Notes: generated from the sequence alone by a model not told the origin. 64,000 bases of DNA from Bog-532 sp963830385 (GCA_963830385.1 CAWHMD010000005.1:1612001-1676000), one strand, 5' to 3'; positions 34,675-47,429 are shown, counted from the stretch's first letter. Made by a program: numbers and translations.

Positions 34675-35577
34675 GTGTCGATATCCACCGGCAGCAGCCA
34701 GACGCGCCGCGGGAGCCCGCCGGAGCCCGACGCCCCCGCGCCGCCGCTGGCCGGGGTGACCGGCGGCCGGCCACGGGCGGCGAGGGGCGGAGGCCGCGGG
34801 TGGCGCCGGTCCGGGTGGCTGCGGCTGATCAGCCCGGTCGTGGTGCTGGCGTTGTGGCAGATCCTCAGCAGCACCGGGATCGTGTCCGCGCAGAAGCTGC
34901 CCTCGCTGACCATGCTCTGGTCGACCGCGGTGCACCTGATCACCACCGACTCCCCCACCTACGGGACGCTGCAGCACGCGATGCTGATCTCGCTGGAGCG
35001 GGTGGCGATCGGCTTCGTCATCGGCGGCGGCCTGGCCATGATCCTGGCCGTCGCGGCCGGGCTGAGCCGGTTCGGCGAGAACGCGATCGACCCGCTCATG
35101 CAGGCGCTGCGGACGCTGCCGCTGTTCGGGCTGATCCCGGTGTTCATCGTGTGGTTCGGCATCGGCGAATCACCCAAGATCACGCTGGTGGCGCTGGCGG
35201 CGGCCGTCCCGCTGTACCTGAACACGTTCGCCGGCATCCGCGGCGTGGACGGCAAGCTGGCCGAGCTGGGCCAGGTGCTCGGGCTCAGCCGGGGCGAGCT
35301 GATCCGCGACATCATCCTGCCCGGCGCGCTGCCGGCCATCCTGGTCGGCCTGCGGCAGAGCCTGGGCACCGCCTGGCTGGCGCTGGTGGTGGCCGAGCAG
35401 ATCAACGCCAACGCCGGGCTGGGCTACATCATCAACCAGGGCGAGCAGTTCCTCCAGCAGAACGTGATCTTCGTCGCCCTGATCGTGTACCTGATCCTCG
35501 GTCTGCTGACCGACTACATCGTCCGGCTGATCGAGAGGAGAGCCCTGTCGTGGCGACGCGGGATCCTGGAGTCCTAG
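34675..35577 (+). CDS. ssuC: Aliphatic sulfonate-type ABC transporter permease
   Basis: 300 aa from a GTG after GGAGG. An N-terminal Pro/Arg-rich tail precedes six membrane segments, with the permease EAA-like loop ELGQVLGLSRGELIRDIILPGALP. It belongs to the SsuC/TauC/NrtB family. It overlaps the ATPase gene by 28 bases. Substrate assignment rests on the SsuD-type monooxygenase at the end of the operon. Confidence 0.92.
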   Translation: MSISTGSSQTRRGSPPEPDAPAPPLAGVTGGRPRAARGGGRGWRRSGWLRLISPVVVLALWQILSSTGIVSAQKLPSLTMLWSTAVHLITTDSPTYGTLQHAMLISLERVAIGFVIGGGLAMILAVAAGLSRFGENAIDPLMQALRTLPLFGLIPVFIVWFGIGESPKITLVALAAAVPLYLNTFAGIRGVDGKLAELGQVLGLSRGELIRDIILPGALPAILVGLRQSLGTAWLALVVAEQINANAGLGYIINQGEQFLQQNVIFVALIVYLILGLLTDYIVRLIERRALSWRRGILES

Positions 35578-36287
35578 CCACCGAACTGGTCGCGCGGGCG
35601 CGGGGGCTGACCCGGGCGTTCGACCATCACGTCGTGCTGGACCGGCTCGACCTGGACATCGGTCCCGGCGAGTTCGTGGCCATGATCGGCCGCAGCGGGA
35701 CCGGCAAGTCGACGCTGCTGCGCGCGCTGGCCGGGCTGGACGATGACGTGGCCGGTGAACTGACCGTGACCGCGGCGGCCGCGGTGGTGTTCCAGGAGCC
35801 GCGGCTGGTGCCGTGGAAGCGGGTGTGGAACAACGTCGCGCTCGGCCTGCGGGCGGCCGACCCGCGGGCGACCGCCCGGGCCGCGCTGGACGAGGTCGGG
35901 CTGGCCGCGCGGGCCGACGCCTGGCCGCTCACGCTGTCCGGTGGCGAGGCCCAGCGGGCGGCGCTGGCCCGCGCCCTGGTCCGCGATCCGGGCCTGCTGC
36001 TGCTGGACGAGCCGTTCAGCGCGCTGGACGCGCTGACCCGGATCAGCATGCACGGGCTGGTGCTGTCGCTGTGGGAACGGCACCGGCCGGCCGTGCTGCT
36101 GGTCACCCACGACGTCGACGAGGCGCTGGCCCTGGCCGACCGGGTGCTGGTGCTGTCCGACGGCAGGATCGCTCATTCGGCCAGCATCGCGCTGGACCGG
36201 CCGCGGGACCGGGACCACCCGGACCTGGTGGCCTTGCGCATCCGCCTGCTCACCGAGCTGGGCGTAGCAACCCAAGACGTGTCCTGA
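35550..36287 (+). CDS. ssuB: Aliphatic sulfonate-type ABC transporter ATP-binding protein
   Basis: 245 aa from a GTG at 35550 with GAGAGGAG upstream, inside the end of the permease gene. Walker A GRSGTGKST, Q-loop VVFQEPRLVPW, signature LSGGEAQRAALARA, Walker B LLLLDEPFSALDA and H-loop VTHDV are complete. The SsuB-typical EPRLVPWKRVWNN is present. It powers uptake with the neighbouring permease and binding protein. Confidence 0.95.
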   Translation: MATRDPGVLATELVARARGLTRAFDHHVVLDRLDLDIGPGEFVAMIGRSGTGKSTLLRALAGLDDDVAGELTVTAAAAVVFQEPRLVPWKRVWNNVALGLRAADPRATARAALDEVGLAARADAWPLTLSGGEAQRAALARALVRDPGLLLLDEPFSALDALTRISMHGLVLSLWERHRPAVLLVTHDVDEALALADRVLVLSDGRIAHSASIALDRPRDRDHPDLVALRIRLLTELGVATQDVS

Positions 36288-36307
36288 AGAAGAGGAACCC
36301 TTTCATC

Positions 36308-37411
36308 ATGATCAGCTCTTTCCGGGTCAGGCGGGCCCGTGCTCTGCTGGCCGTGGCGGGCAGCGCGGCTGTGCTCGCCGTGGCCGCCTGCTCCTCGTCG
36401 TCGGGCGGGTCCGCGTCGCCGGGTGGTTCTTCGGCGTCCAGCGGCTCAGGCTCCGGCTCCGGCTCCGGCTCCACCGTGAACCTGTCGGCGGTGACGCTGA
36501 CCATCGGCGACCAGAAGGGCACCGGGGCCGAGGCGCTGCTGCAGGCGGCCGGGCTGCTCAGCAAGCTGCCGTTCAAGGCCAAGTGGGTGGACTTCACCTC
36601 CGGGCCGCCGATGGTGCAGGCGATGGGCGCGGGCTCGGTCGACATCGGCGGCGTGGGTGACGCGCCGCCCGCGTTCGCCGCGGCCGGCGGCTCGAAGGTC
36701 AAGATCGTCGGAGCGCGGATCACCCCGGCCGCGGCCGGGGCGGTGGTGGTGCCGAAGAGCTCCCCGATCACCACGATCAAGCAGCTCAAGGGCAAGACGA
36801 TCGCCGCCCCCGAGGGCACCTCGGCCGACTACCACCTGCTCACGGTGCTGGCCGCGGCCGGCCTGACCAGGAAGGACGTGACCGTCGACAACCTGCAGCC
36901 GGCCGACGCGCTGTCGGCGTTCACGTCCGGCAAGGTCGACGCCTGGGACACCTGGTCGCCGTACATTGAGGAGGCCGTGCAGCAGGACGGCGGGCGCGTG
37001 CTGGCCTCGGGCCAGCAGTACGGCGCGCCGTACGCGTTCCAGGTGGCGTCGGACGCCGCCCTGGCCGACCGGGGCAAGGCGGCCGCGATCGCCGACTACG
37101 AGAAGGTGCTCAACCAGGCCTACGTCTGGTCCGCCAAGCACACCAGTACCTGGGCCAAGCTGTGGGCCGACGCCACCGGGCTGCCCAGTGCGACCATGCT
37201 GCAGGCGTCCAAGGACGACGTGAACACGCCGGTCAAGATCAACACCACGGTGATCAACGCCGAGCAGAAGCTGGTGGACGCGTTCTACAAGGCGGGCGAG
37301 ATCCCGACCGACGTGAAGATGACCGGCTACATGACCGGCCAGTTCAACAGCACCGTGACCGGGTCCACGACGACCAGCGCGGGGGGCTCGGTCACCGGTG
37401 GTGGTTCGTGA
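36308..37411 (+). CDS. ssuA: Sulfonate-binding lipoprotein of the ABC transporter
   Basis: 367 aa from the ATG at 36308 after GAAGAGGAA. Lipoprotein signal peptide with lipobox AVAAC, then a Ser/Gly linker with a run of GS dipeptides. The mature domain has the NMT1/SsuA-like periplasmic-binding fold (DIGGVGDAPPAFAAAGGSKVKIVG, PEGTSADYHL, DAWDTWSPY). It captures sulfonates outside the membrane. The stop overlaps the ssuD start. Confidence 0.93.
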   Translation: MISSFRVRRARALLAVAGSAAVLAVAACSSSSGGSASPGGSSASSGSGSGSGSGSTVNLSAVTLTIGDQKGTGAEALLQAAGLLSKLPFKAKWVDFTSGPPMVQAMGAGSVDIGGVGDAPPAFAAAGGSKVKIVGARITPAAAGAVVVPKSSPITTIKQLKGKTIAAPEGTSADYHLLTVLAAAGLTRKDVTVDNLQPADALSAFTSGKVDAWDTWSPYIEEAVQQDGGRVLASGQQYGAPYAFQVASDAALADRGKAAAIADYEKVLNQAYVWSAKHTSTWAKLWADATGLPSATMLQASKDDVNTPVKINTTVINAEQKLVDAFYKAGEIPTDVKMTGYMTGQFNSTVTGSTTTSAGGSVTGGGS

Positions 37412-38586
37412 GCCTGACGTTTCACTGGTTCCTGCCCACGTCCGGCGACGGCCGGTCGATCGTGGGGCGCGGCCACAGCGTCCCGATCGGCCCCAGCGGC
37501 CTGCCGGCGCCGAAGGCGGACGAGCGGTCGGCGGCGACCGCGATCCGGCCGCCCGACATCGACTACCTGGCCCAGGTGGCGCGGGCGGCCGAGGCCAACG
37601 GGTTCGAGGGCGTGCTCACCCCGACCGGGACCCACTGCGAGGACGCCTGGCTGGTCACGGCGGCGCTGATCCGGGAAACCGAGCGGCTGAAGTTCCTGGT
37701 CGCGTTCCGGCCGGGGCTGACCTCGCCGACGCTGGCGGCCCAGATGGCCGCGACCTACCAGCGGATTTCGCGCGGCCGGCTGATGCTCAACGTCGTCACC
37801 GGCGGCCAGGCCGACGAACAGGCCCGGTTCGGGGACTTCCTGCCGCACGACGAGCGGTACGCCAGGACCGGGGAGTTCCTGGAGGTGATCCGGGGCGCGT
37901 GGGGCGGGAAGCCGTTCGACTTCACCGGCGACTACTACCGGGTGGAGGGCGCGACGGTGATGGAGCCGCCCGAGCCCGCGCCGGACGTGTACTTCGGCGG
38001 CTCGTCGGCGGCCGCCGGGCCAGTAGCCGCCCGTTACGTCGATGTCTATCTGACCTGGGGCGAGCCGCCGGCCCAGGTAGCGGAGAAGCTGGCCTGGATC
38101 CGGGGGCTGGCCGAGGCGGCCGGCCGGAGCGTGCGGTTCGGCATCCGGCTGCACGTGATCACCCGGGACACGGCCGCCGAGGCCTGGGCCGAGGCCGACA
38201 AGCTGCTCAGCTACCTGGACCCGGGCGAGGTCGCGTTCGCCCAGCAGGAGCTGGCCCAGAGCGAGTCGGTCGGCCAGCGGCGGATGCGGGAGCTGCACGA
38301 GGGCTTCCGCAGTAGCGGGGCAGCGTCGGACCTGGAGATCTACCCGAACCTGTGGGCGGGGGTGGGGCTGGTCCGCGGCGGCGCTGGTACCGCCCTGGTC
38401 GGCAGCCACGCCGAAGTCGCCGACCGGATCGAGGAGTACGCGGCGCTCGGGATCTCCGAGTTCATCCTGTCCGGGTACCCGCATCTGGAGGAGGCGTACT
38501 GGTTCGGCGAGGGGGTGCGGCCCGAGCTGAGGCGGCGGGGCTTGCTGGGCGCGGGCCCGGGTCCGGGGCTTATTCGGTCTGGGTGA
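37408..38586 (+). CDS. ssuD: FMNH2-dependent alkanesulfonate monooxygenase
   Basis: 392 aa from a GTG at 37408, overlapping the ssuA stop as GTGA. Luciferase-like TIM barrel with the SsuD-typical TPTGTHCEDAWLVTAALI, RLMLNVVTGGQADEQ and FGIRLHVITRDTAAEAW segments. It releases sulfite from C2+ alkanesulfonates using reduced FMN. No SsuE-type flavin reductase is encoded in the window. Its last 17 bases overlap the convergent SIS-domain gene. Confidence 0.95.
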   Translation: MSLTFHWFLPTSGDGRSIVGRGHSVPIGPSGLPAPKADERSAATAIRPPDIDYLAQVARAAEANGFEGVLTPTGTHCEDAWLVTAALIRETERLKFLVAFRPGLTSPTLAAQMAATYQRISRGRLMLNVVTGGQADEQARFGDFLPHDERYARTGEFLEVIRGAWGGKPFDFTGDYYRVEGATVMEPPEPAPDVYFGGSSAAAGPVAARYVDVYLTWGEPPAQVAEKLAWIRGLAEAAGRSVRFGIRLHVITRDTAAEAWAEADKLLSYLDPGEVAFAQQELAQSESVGQRRMRELHEGFRSSGAASDLEIYPNLWAGVGLVRGGAGTALVGSHAEVADRIEEYAALGISEFILSGYPHLEEAYWFGEGVRPELRRRGLLGAGPGPGLIRSG

Positions 38587-39664
38587 CCTTGCTCAGGCCG
38601 CGGGGGTGGTCGGGGTCCAGGTCCAGCCGGCGGGCCAGCGCCTCGGTCAGCAGCTGGCCGGCGATGATCAGGCCGATCGGGGCCAGCCACTCCGGCAGCC
38701 GCGGCCCGGGCAGCGCGCTGGTGCACTCGGCCGCCAGCTCGTCGCCCCCGCCGATACCGTACGCGGGGGCACCCGAGGCCGTGACCCGGCGCGCCAGCGC
38801 CACCGCCCCCTCCACGGTCGGCCCGGCGTCGGCCGCCATGATCACGGCCGGGGTGCGCTCGTCGACCACCGCGATCGGACCGTGCAGCAGGTCGGCGAAG
38901 GACAGCCCCATGGCGTGCAGGTAGCAGGCCTCCTTGAGCTTGAGCGCCAGCTCCAGGGCGGCCGAGTAGGCGTAACCGCGGCCGGAGACCACGGCCCCTT
39001 CGACCGCCGCCAGCCCCTCGATCAGCGGGGTGAGGTCGCCGGGCTCGGCCAGCAGGCGTTCGATCTCGTCGGGAACGTTACGGAGCTCGCTGGCGTCGAT
39101 GGGGGTCTGGCCGGTGGCGGCCCCCTCGGCGTCGGCGGCCAGGCCGAGGCCGAGCACCGCCAGCGCGGCCAGCTGGGTGGTGAACGTCTTGGTCGCGGGG
39201 ACGGCCTGCTCGACCCCCGCCTCGGTGACGAACGCCAGGTCGGCCTGGGCGGCCAGCGGGGAATCGGCGCCGTTGGTGATGGCCATCGTGCGCGCCCCGC
39301 AGTCGGCCGCCCAGGCCATCGTCTGCACGATCTCCTCGGTCCGGCCGGACTGGGACAGCGCCACCGCCAGTACCCCGGACAGGTCCAGCCGGGCCCGGTA
39401 GGTGGTGGCGACCGACGGTGAGGCCAGCGTGGCCAGCCGTCCGGCCCGCACCTGGGCCAGGTAGCTGCCGTAGACGGCCGCGTTGTCCGAGGTGCCCCGG
39501 GCGATGAACAGCACCTGGCGGGTGTCCCGGGCCAGCGTGACGACCTCCGCCACCCGGGGCAGCAGCGAGCTCAGGGTGGCCCGCAGCGCCGCCGGCTGCT
39601 GCTCAATCTCGGCCCGCATCCGGGTCTGGGTCCCGGGCGATGTCTCGGTCTCGGGGGGTGTCAC
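38570..39664 (-). CDS. SIS-domain sugar isomerase/deaminase (GlmS C-terminal-like, AgaS/NagB-II type)
   Basis: 364 aa with two SIS domains and no glutaminase domain. Family motifs are visible: MRAEIEQQPAALRATL at the start, FIARGTSDNAAVYGSYL, LSQSGRTEEIV, ATKTFTTQLAAL, and a C-terminal AYGIGGG region. Probably converts glucosamine-6-phosphate (or a related amino sugar phosphate) to a fructose-6-phosphate-type product. It is 31 bases downstream of nagA on the same strand, which supports N-acetylglucosamine catabolism. Confidence 0.9.
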   Translation of the reverse strand: MTPPETETSPGTQTRMRAEIEQQPAALRATLSSLLPRVAEVVTLARDTRQVLFIARGTSDNAAVYGSYLAQVRAGRLATLASPSVATTYRARLDLSGVLAVALSQSGRTEEIVQTMAWAADCGARTMAITNGADSPLAAQADLAFVTEAGVEQAVPATKTFTTQLAALAVLGLGLAADAEGAATGQTPIDASELRNVPDEIERLLAEPGDLTPLIEGLAAVEGAVVSGRGYAYSAALELALKLKEACYLHAMGLSFADLLHGPIAVVDERTPAVIMAADAGPTVEGAVALARRVTASGAPAYGIGGGDELAAECTSALPGPRLPEWLAPIGLIIAGQLLTEALARRLDLDPDHPRGLSKVTQTE

Positions 39665-39695
39665 GGGTCGGCCTCTTTCCCAGTTTGCTTGCTTC

Positions 39696-40985
39696 CTAGT
39701 GGACTCGCTGACCGGCCAGCCAGGTGGCTTCGGCCCGCAGACCGGCGCCGAGCCAGGCCAGGTCGGCCCGGGCGCCGGGAGCGATCCGGCCCAGGTCGGA
39801 CCGGCCGATCAGGTCGGCCGGGATGCGGGTCGCGGCGGCCACCGCCGCGGGCAGGCTGACACCCACGCTAACCATGTTCGACACGGCGACGTCCATCCGC
39901 AGGGCCGAACCGGCCAGCGTGCCGTCGGGCCGCACCGGCGGCACCCCGTCGCCCGGCGGCAGCACGATCGGCTGGCCACCCAGCATGTACTCCCCCGGCG
40001 GCATCCCGGCACAGGCGGCGGCGTCGGTGACCAGGGCGATCCGGCCCGGGGCGGCGGCGAAGGCGATGGCGGTGACGGGGGCGGCGACGTGGCTGAAGTC
40101 GGCGACCAGGCCACTGGTCAGCCGGTGGTCGGCCAGGGCCTGGCCGACCACGCCGGGCTCGCGGTGGTGGAGGGGGCGCTGGCCGTTGAACAGGTGGGTG
40201 ACCATCCGGGCGCCGGCGTCGGCGGCCCGCGCCACCTGGCCGGCCAGGGCGTCGCTGTGGCCAACGCTGACCAGGACGCCGTGGCGGGTCAGCTCCCGGA
40301 TGGCGTCCAGGGCGCCGGGGCGCTCGGGGGCCAGGGTGAGGATCGTGAGGTGCCCCTGGGCGGCGTCGATGAGCGCGCCGACCGCCTCGGGGGTGGGGTC
40401 GATCATCCAGTCCCGGTTGTGGGCGCCGCCCCGGACCGGGTTGATGAACGGCCCCTCGACGTGCACGCCGAGGACGCGGGCGTGGGGCGGTGGGGGCTCG
40501 GACGCGGCCTGGCCCGGCTCGGCGGCGGGCTGGCCCGGCTCGGCGGCGGGCTGGCCCGGCTCGGCGGCCAGTTGCTCGGTCAGCCGGGCGGCCGCCTTGA
40601 GCGCGGCGGTCAGCTGCGGGAGCGGGGCGGTGATGAACGTCGGCACGAACGCGGTGGTGCCGGTCTCGGGCAGCCGTTCGGCCACCATCCGCCAGTCCGC
40701 CTCGTCCACCGCGTCGAACTCGGCGCCGTAATAGCCGTTGACCTGCAGGTCGACGAACCCGGGGACCAGCACGCCGTGGTCCAGGTACTCATCCGGCGCC
40801 CGGGGCGGCTCGCCTTCGCCGACCGCCGTGATCCAGCCGTCCTCGACTACGACGTAACCAGGTGAGACAGGGGTGCCGGGGGTCTCGTCGGCTGCGGTGG
40901 TGGTGGTCGCGGTCGAGGTGGTGGTCGGGGTCGGGGCCGGGCCTGCGGTCACGATGTTCTCGGCCGCGATGAGCAACTCGGCCAA
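39696..40985 (-). CDS. nagA: N-acetylglucosamine-6-phosphate deacetylase
   Basis: 429 aa amidohydrolase-fold enzyme. Recognised segments: PGFVDLQVNGYYGAEFD, GVHVEGPFINPVRGGAH, SVGHSDALAGQV, THLFNGQRPLHHREPG, and LVTDAAACAGMPPGEY. The deacetylase Glu (HVEGP) and metal-binding histidines are retained. Two low-complexity inserts are seen: a Thr-rich segment near the N-terminus and three 7-residue EPGQPAA repeats. It likely feeds the adjacent SIS enzyme. Confidence 0.93.
   Translation of the reverse strand: MAELLIAAENIVTAGPAPTPTTTSTATTTTAADETPGTPVSPGYVVVEDGWITAVGEGEPPRAPDEYLDHGVLVPGFVDLQVNGYYGAEFDAVDEADWRMVAERLPETGTTAFVPTFITAPLPQLTAALKAAARLTEQLAAEPGQPAAEPGQPAAEPGQAASEPPPPHARVLGVHVEGPFINPVRGGAHNRDWMIDPTPEAVGALIDAAQGHLTILTLAPERPGALDAIRELTRHGVLVSVGHSDALAGQVARAADAGARMVTHLFNGQRPLHHREPGVVGQALADHRLTSGLVADFSHVAAPVTAIAFAAAPGRIALVTDAAACAGMPPGEYMLGGQPIVLPPGDGVPPVRPDGTLAGSALRMDVAVSNMVSVGVSLPAAVAAATRIPADLIGRSDLGRIAPGARADLAWLGAGLRAEATWLAGQRVH
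40509..40571 (+). repeat. Three 21-bp tandem units inside nagA
   Basis: Units at 40509, 40530 and 40551 are near identical and encode three copies of a 7-residue EPGQPAA block in a surface position before a conserved histidine segment. Confidence 0.9.
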
Positions 40986-41748
40986 CTGCCCACGACTCCT
41001 CTCCGCCCCGGTCTGCGCCCCGGCTGGCCGGCGGTCCGTCTCCGCCGAGCCCAGTATGCCCCACGCGGTGGTAATAGTAAACTTTCTTACCAGTAGTCGG
41101 CGGCGGAGGCCGGCTCGCTGGGCGCACAGCCTTGTTGGCGGCGCAGCCTCGTTGGGCGCACAGCCTCACTGGCAACTCAGATCCCAGAAGCGCGCGAGCG
41201 TATCAACCGCGGGGGTCAGGAGCCCGGGCTCCCTGAGCATGATCTATTGCCCGGTTACGTTTTCAGTGAATAGCGCCGTCAACGCAACCGAGCGATGGAT
41301 CTTGAAACTCCTGTGACTGGAGCGTCGGGTGAGGCACGCCCGTGCACACCCACGGCCTCAGGGGAGGCGTCCATCCCGAAGCCCGGACCGTCCGGGGTCG
41401 CTGTCGGCGGGCGTGTGGTGCACGATCGGCGCATGGACGGCGGGGTGCGTTGAACGTGTTCGCGAGCCTTTTTCCGATTGTGCGAGCTAGTCAGGCTGTG
41501 ACCGAGTGCGAATTTCCGTTTTTAAGGGGAAAAATGCACACTGTTCGATAATGCTGCGGACGACCTGGTGGGTGGGGGTTCGGGTGCCTTTTCCGTGCGG
41601 TGCGGGCGGGCGAGCGGGGAAATGTCACTGGGGTCGGATAGAACGGTGTCGTGCCGGAAATTGGCACGGTCGGTATGCCTCACTGGCGGGTGCGCGGTGA
41701 TCAACGTCGCTGCGTGCGGGGCAGCTCAAGTGGTTTCCCGGAGGAGCC
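40986..41748. other. Long intergenic region with palindromic element copy C
   Basis: No supported gene in 763 bases. It holds the nagA promoter (minus strand), element copy C at 41241-41301 with its right flank to about 41385, and an AT-richer stretch at 41455-41560 that may carry the promoter for the Rv3235-family gene. Confidence 0.6.
41241..41301 (-). repeat. Dispersed 61-bp palindromic element, copy C
   Basis: Same orientation as copy B. The loop (read on the minus strand GACGGCGCTATTCACTGAA) differs from the other copies at three bases near its left edge. Similarity to copy B continues at least 40 bases to the right through TTGAAACTC, GTGACTGGAG and TCGGGTGAGGCACGCC. Confidence 0.88.
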
Positions 41749-42387
41749 ATGGATGACTCGCCAGCTGACCCGGACTCCCAGGTAAGGGTGATCCCGGTGT
41801 ATCCGTTCCGGCCGCCGGACCCAGAGGAAAGGCCGTGGCCCGATCCGATGGCCATTCGCCTGGTGCCGGTGCCCGATTGCAATCCTCCGTACGACGACGA
41901 ACTGCCCGGTGGCCGGATTCTCACCAGCCTGCTGTATCCGCTGGTGGCCGACGCCACGGCCGATCCGGCGCCCCCGGACGATCAGCCGGGCGGCGACTCG
42001 CCCGAGGCGGCCGAGCGGCCTGATCCACCCGACCCGGACGGCGAGGACGAGCTGGGCCGGTGGTCGAGCCGGTTCGCGCAGGCGCTGACGGAGACGCTGG
42101 CCGGGTCCCGGCCCGCCAGCCAGCTGACGCCCTGGACGACCGAGCGGGCCCGGGCGCACATCCGGCGGCTGGGGCCGTTGCTGGCGGCGGACCGGCGGCC
42201 CCGCGTGCAGCGGGTTCGCACGTCACAGCCGGCCACCGACGTGGTGGAGGTCGCGGTCGTCGCCGAGTTCGGGTCCCGGACCCGCGCGCTGGCCGCCCGG
42301 CTGGAGCGGGCAGACCCGCAGCCGGCCAGCCCCGGACGGCCCGGCCGGGACGGCCGCTGGCTCTGCACCGCGGTCGAATCGGCCTGA
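41749..42387 (+). CDS. Rv3235-family protein
   Basis: 212 aa. Acidic, Pro-rich N-terminus with VRVIPVYPFRPPDPEE, and a conserved C-terminal part (WSSRFAQALTETLAGSRPASQLTPWTTERA, then VVEVAVVAEFGSR and GRWLCTAVESA). This family lies beside secA in mycobacteria and related actinomycetes, here convergent to secA. Role unknown; a link to Sec export is suspected from conserved neighbourhood only. Confidence 0.85.
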   Translation: MDDSPADPDSQVRVIPVYPFRPPDPEERPWPDPMAIRLVPVPDCNPPYDDELPGGRILTSLLYPLVADATADPAPPDDQPGGDSPEAAERPDPPDPDGEDELGRWSSRFAQALTETLAGSRPASQLTPWTTERARAHIRRLGPLLAADRRPRVQRVRTSQPATDVVEVAVVAEFGSRTRALAARLERADPQPASPGRPGRDGRWLCTAVESA

Positions 42388-42450
42388 GACGCCGCGGCCC
42401 GGCGACCGCACGGGAGCGGTGGCCGGGCCGGGTGGAGAGGGAGGTGACGC

Positions 42451-45582
<3,132 letters not shown>

Positions 45583-45866
45583 TTCTTGTCGCGCTCCTCG
45601 CGGGTTGTCTGGGTACCGACGCCGTAGCACGCGGCCGGGCCTGCCCTCGCGGTCTGGACGAGCCTTGGGGGACAGCCGGAACATGCGCCCCGTCAAGTCA
45701 TGGTAGGCGAGTCACGGCCCGAAACCGAGCCCGTGCAGGAAGTCGCGGCCGGGACGTAATCGTCATACCTGGGGGCCAGCTCAGCCCCCGGAACGTCGTC
45801 TCACCATAATATGTGTCCCAGGCCGTGCCGGGCCTGCAACGAAACGGCGGAACGAGAGGATCGCAG

Positions 45867-46172
45867 ATGACGACCGAGCAGCCGGGATCGGGAACGCTGT
45901 CGGGTACCCCGAGCAGCGCGGTCGCGCCCGAGTCGATCGGGCCTGCCCCGGAGGAGTCGCCCCTGGGCCACGCCGCGGCGCTGGCGCACGAGTCGTTCCA
46001 CGGCCGCCCGGTGTCGTGGGTCGCCGTCGCGATCATCACGATCGGCTTCGTCATCGGCGGTATCGCCTTCTCCTCGCCGCCCACCTGGTGGCTGGTGTAC
46101 ACCGGTGGCGGCATCGCGCTGGTCGGCTTCATCATCGGGGGCTTCGCCCGGATGAGCGAGGACTGGTACTAG
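45867..46172 (+). CDS. HGxxPAAW-motif small membrane protein
   Basis: 101 aa from the ATG at 45867, with GAGAGGAT upstream. A hydrophilic N-terminal half ends in FHGRPVSWVAV, matching the HGxxPAAW pattern, then two membrane segments (AIITIGFVIGGIAF and WWLVYTGGGIALVGFIIGGF). An actinobacterial family of unknown function. Confidence 0.85.
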   Translation: MTTEQPGSGTLSGTPSSAVAPESIGPAPEESPLGHAAALAHESFHGRPVSWVAVAIITIGFVIGGIAFSSPPTWWLVYTGGGIALVGFIIGGFARMSEDWY

Positions 46173-46223
46173 ACCGGCCGTGGCTGGGCGGGTTTTGTCG
46201 TACCTGCTAGCTACGATCTTGAT

Positions 46224-47429
46224 GTGCCGGACGCCGTAACCCTCAGCCTGGATGATGCCCGCCGGATGACGCTGCGGGCGCAGGGGTTCGTCGGTGCCGC
46301 GGCCCGCAAGGGCGGGGTGCCCGCGCTGCTGCGCCGGGTGGGCGGGGTCCAGCTGGACACGATCAGCGTGCTGGCCCGTTCGCACGAGCTGGTCGCCTAC
46401 GCGCGGCTCGGCCCGATCCCGCGGGCCCGGATCGAGCGGGCCTACTGGCCTCCGGCCCAGGCCCAGCCCCAGACGTTCGAGTACTGGGCACACGCCGCCT
46501 GCCTGCTGCCGATCGAGGAGTGGCCCTGGTACGCGTTCCGGCGCCGGTGGTTCCGGAACCGGGGCATGCGCTGGCACCAGGTCTCCGAGCAGGCCTGCCG
46601 GCAGGTGCGGGCCAAGCTGGCGGCCGAGGGGCCGCTGACCGCCACCCAGCTGGGCGGGGCCAAGGGCGGCGGCCCGTGGTGGGACTGGTCCGAGGTCAAG
46701 GTGGCGGCCGAGTGGCTGCTCGACATCGGCGAGCTGGTCTGCGTGCGCCGGGACGGCTGGCGGCGGGTCTACGACCTGCCCGAGCGGGTACTGCCGCCCG
46801 AGCTGCTGGACGCCGACCCCAGCGACCAGGAGTGCGTCAGCCACCTGGCCGGCGTGGCCACCCGGGCGCTGGGCGCGGCCACCCACAGCGACCTGGTCGA
46901 CTACCACCGGCTGCAGAGCGTGCTCAGCGCCCAGCCGAGCCGGAACGGTTACCTGGACGACGCCGCCCGGGCGGCCGGCCTGGTGCCGGTCACGTTCCCC
47001 GGGCTGCGTTCCCCGGTGCCGGGCTGGGCCGACCCGGCCGGGCTGGCGGCCGAGGCGGAGGCCGGCCGGGAACGGCATCGGGTCACGCTGCTGTCGCCGT
47101 TCGATTCGCTGGTGTGGGACCGCAAGCGCACCCGGCGGCTGTTCGGCTTCGAGCACAGCCTGGAGGCGTACGTGCCCAAGGCCAAGCGCGTGCACGGCTA
47201 CTTCGTGATGCCGCTGCTGGCCGGTGGCCGCCTGGTCGGCCGGGTCGACCCGGCCCGGGAGGGCCGCACCCTGGTGGCCCGCAAGCTCACCCTGGATCGC
47301 CCGTCCGCCGCCGAGCCGATGGCGCGCGCCCTCAAAGAGGCAGCCACCTGGGTCAACTGCGACTACGTGGAACTCGAGCAGGTCGAGCCGACGTCGGCCC
47401 GAGAGCGGCTCGAGCGCCTGCTGAAGTGA
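46224..47429 (+). CDS. Winged-helix DNA glycosylase-like protein (YcaQ/HTH_42 family)
   Basis: 401 aa from a GTG at 46224. Family features include LRRVGGVQLDTISVLARSHELVAYARLG and the YWAHAACLLPIEEWPWY segment, and a late LLSPFDSLVWDRKRTRRLFGFEH block. Homologues include E. coli YcaQ, which unhooks interstrand cross-links. The QxD-type catalytic region (QLDTIS) is present. Function here is probable DNA repair. Confidence 0.88.
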   Translation: MPDAVTLSLDDARRMTLRAQGFVGAAARKGGVPALLRRVGGVQLDTISVLARSHELVAYARLGPIPRARIERAYWPPAQAQPQTFEYWAHAACLLPIEEWPWYAFRRRWFRNRGMRWHQVSEQACRQVRAKLAAEGPLTATQLGGAKGGGPWWDWSEVKVAAEWLLDIGELVCVRRDGWRRVYDLPERVLPPELLDADPSDQECVSHLAGVATRALGAATHSDLVDYHRLQSVLSAQPSRNGYLDDAARAAGLVPVTFPGLRSPVPGWADPAGLAAEAEAGRERHRVTLLSPFDSLVWDRKRTRRLFGFEHSLEAYVPKAKRVHGYFVMPLLAGGRLVGRVDPAREGRTLVARKLTLDRPSAAEPMARALKEAATWVNCDYVELEQVEPTSARERLERLLK

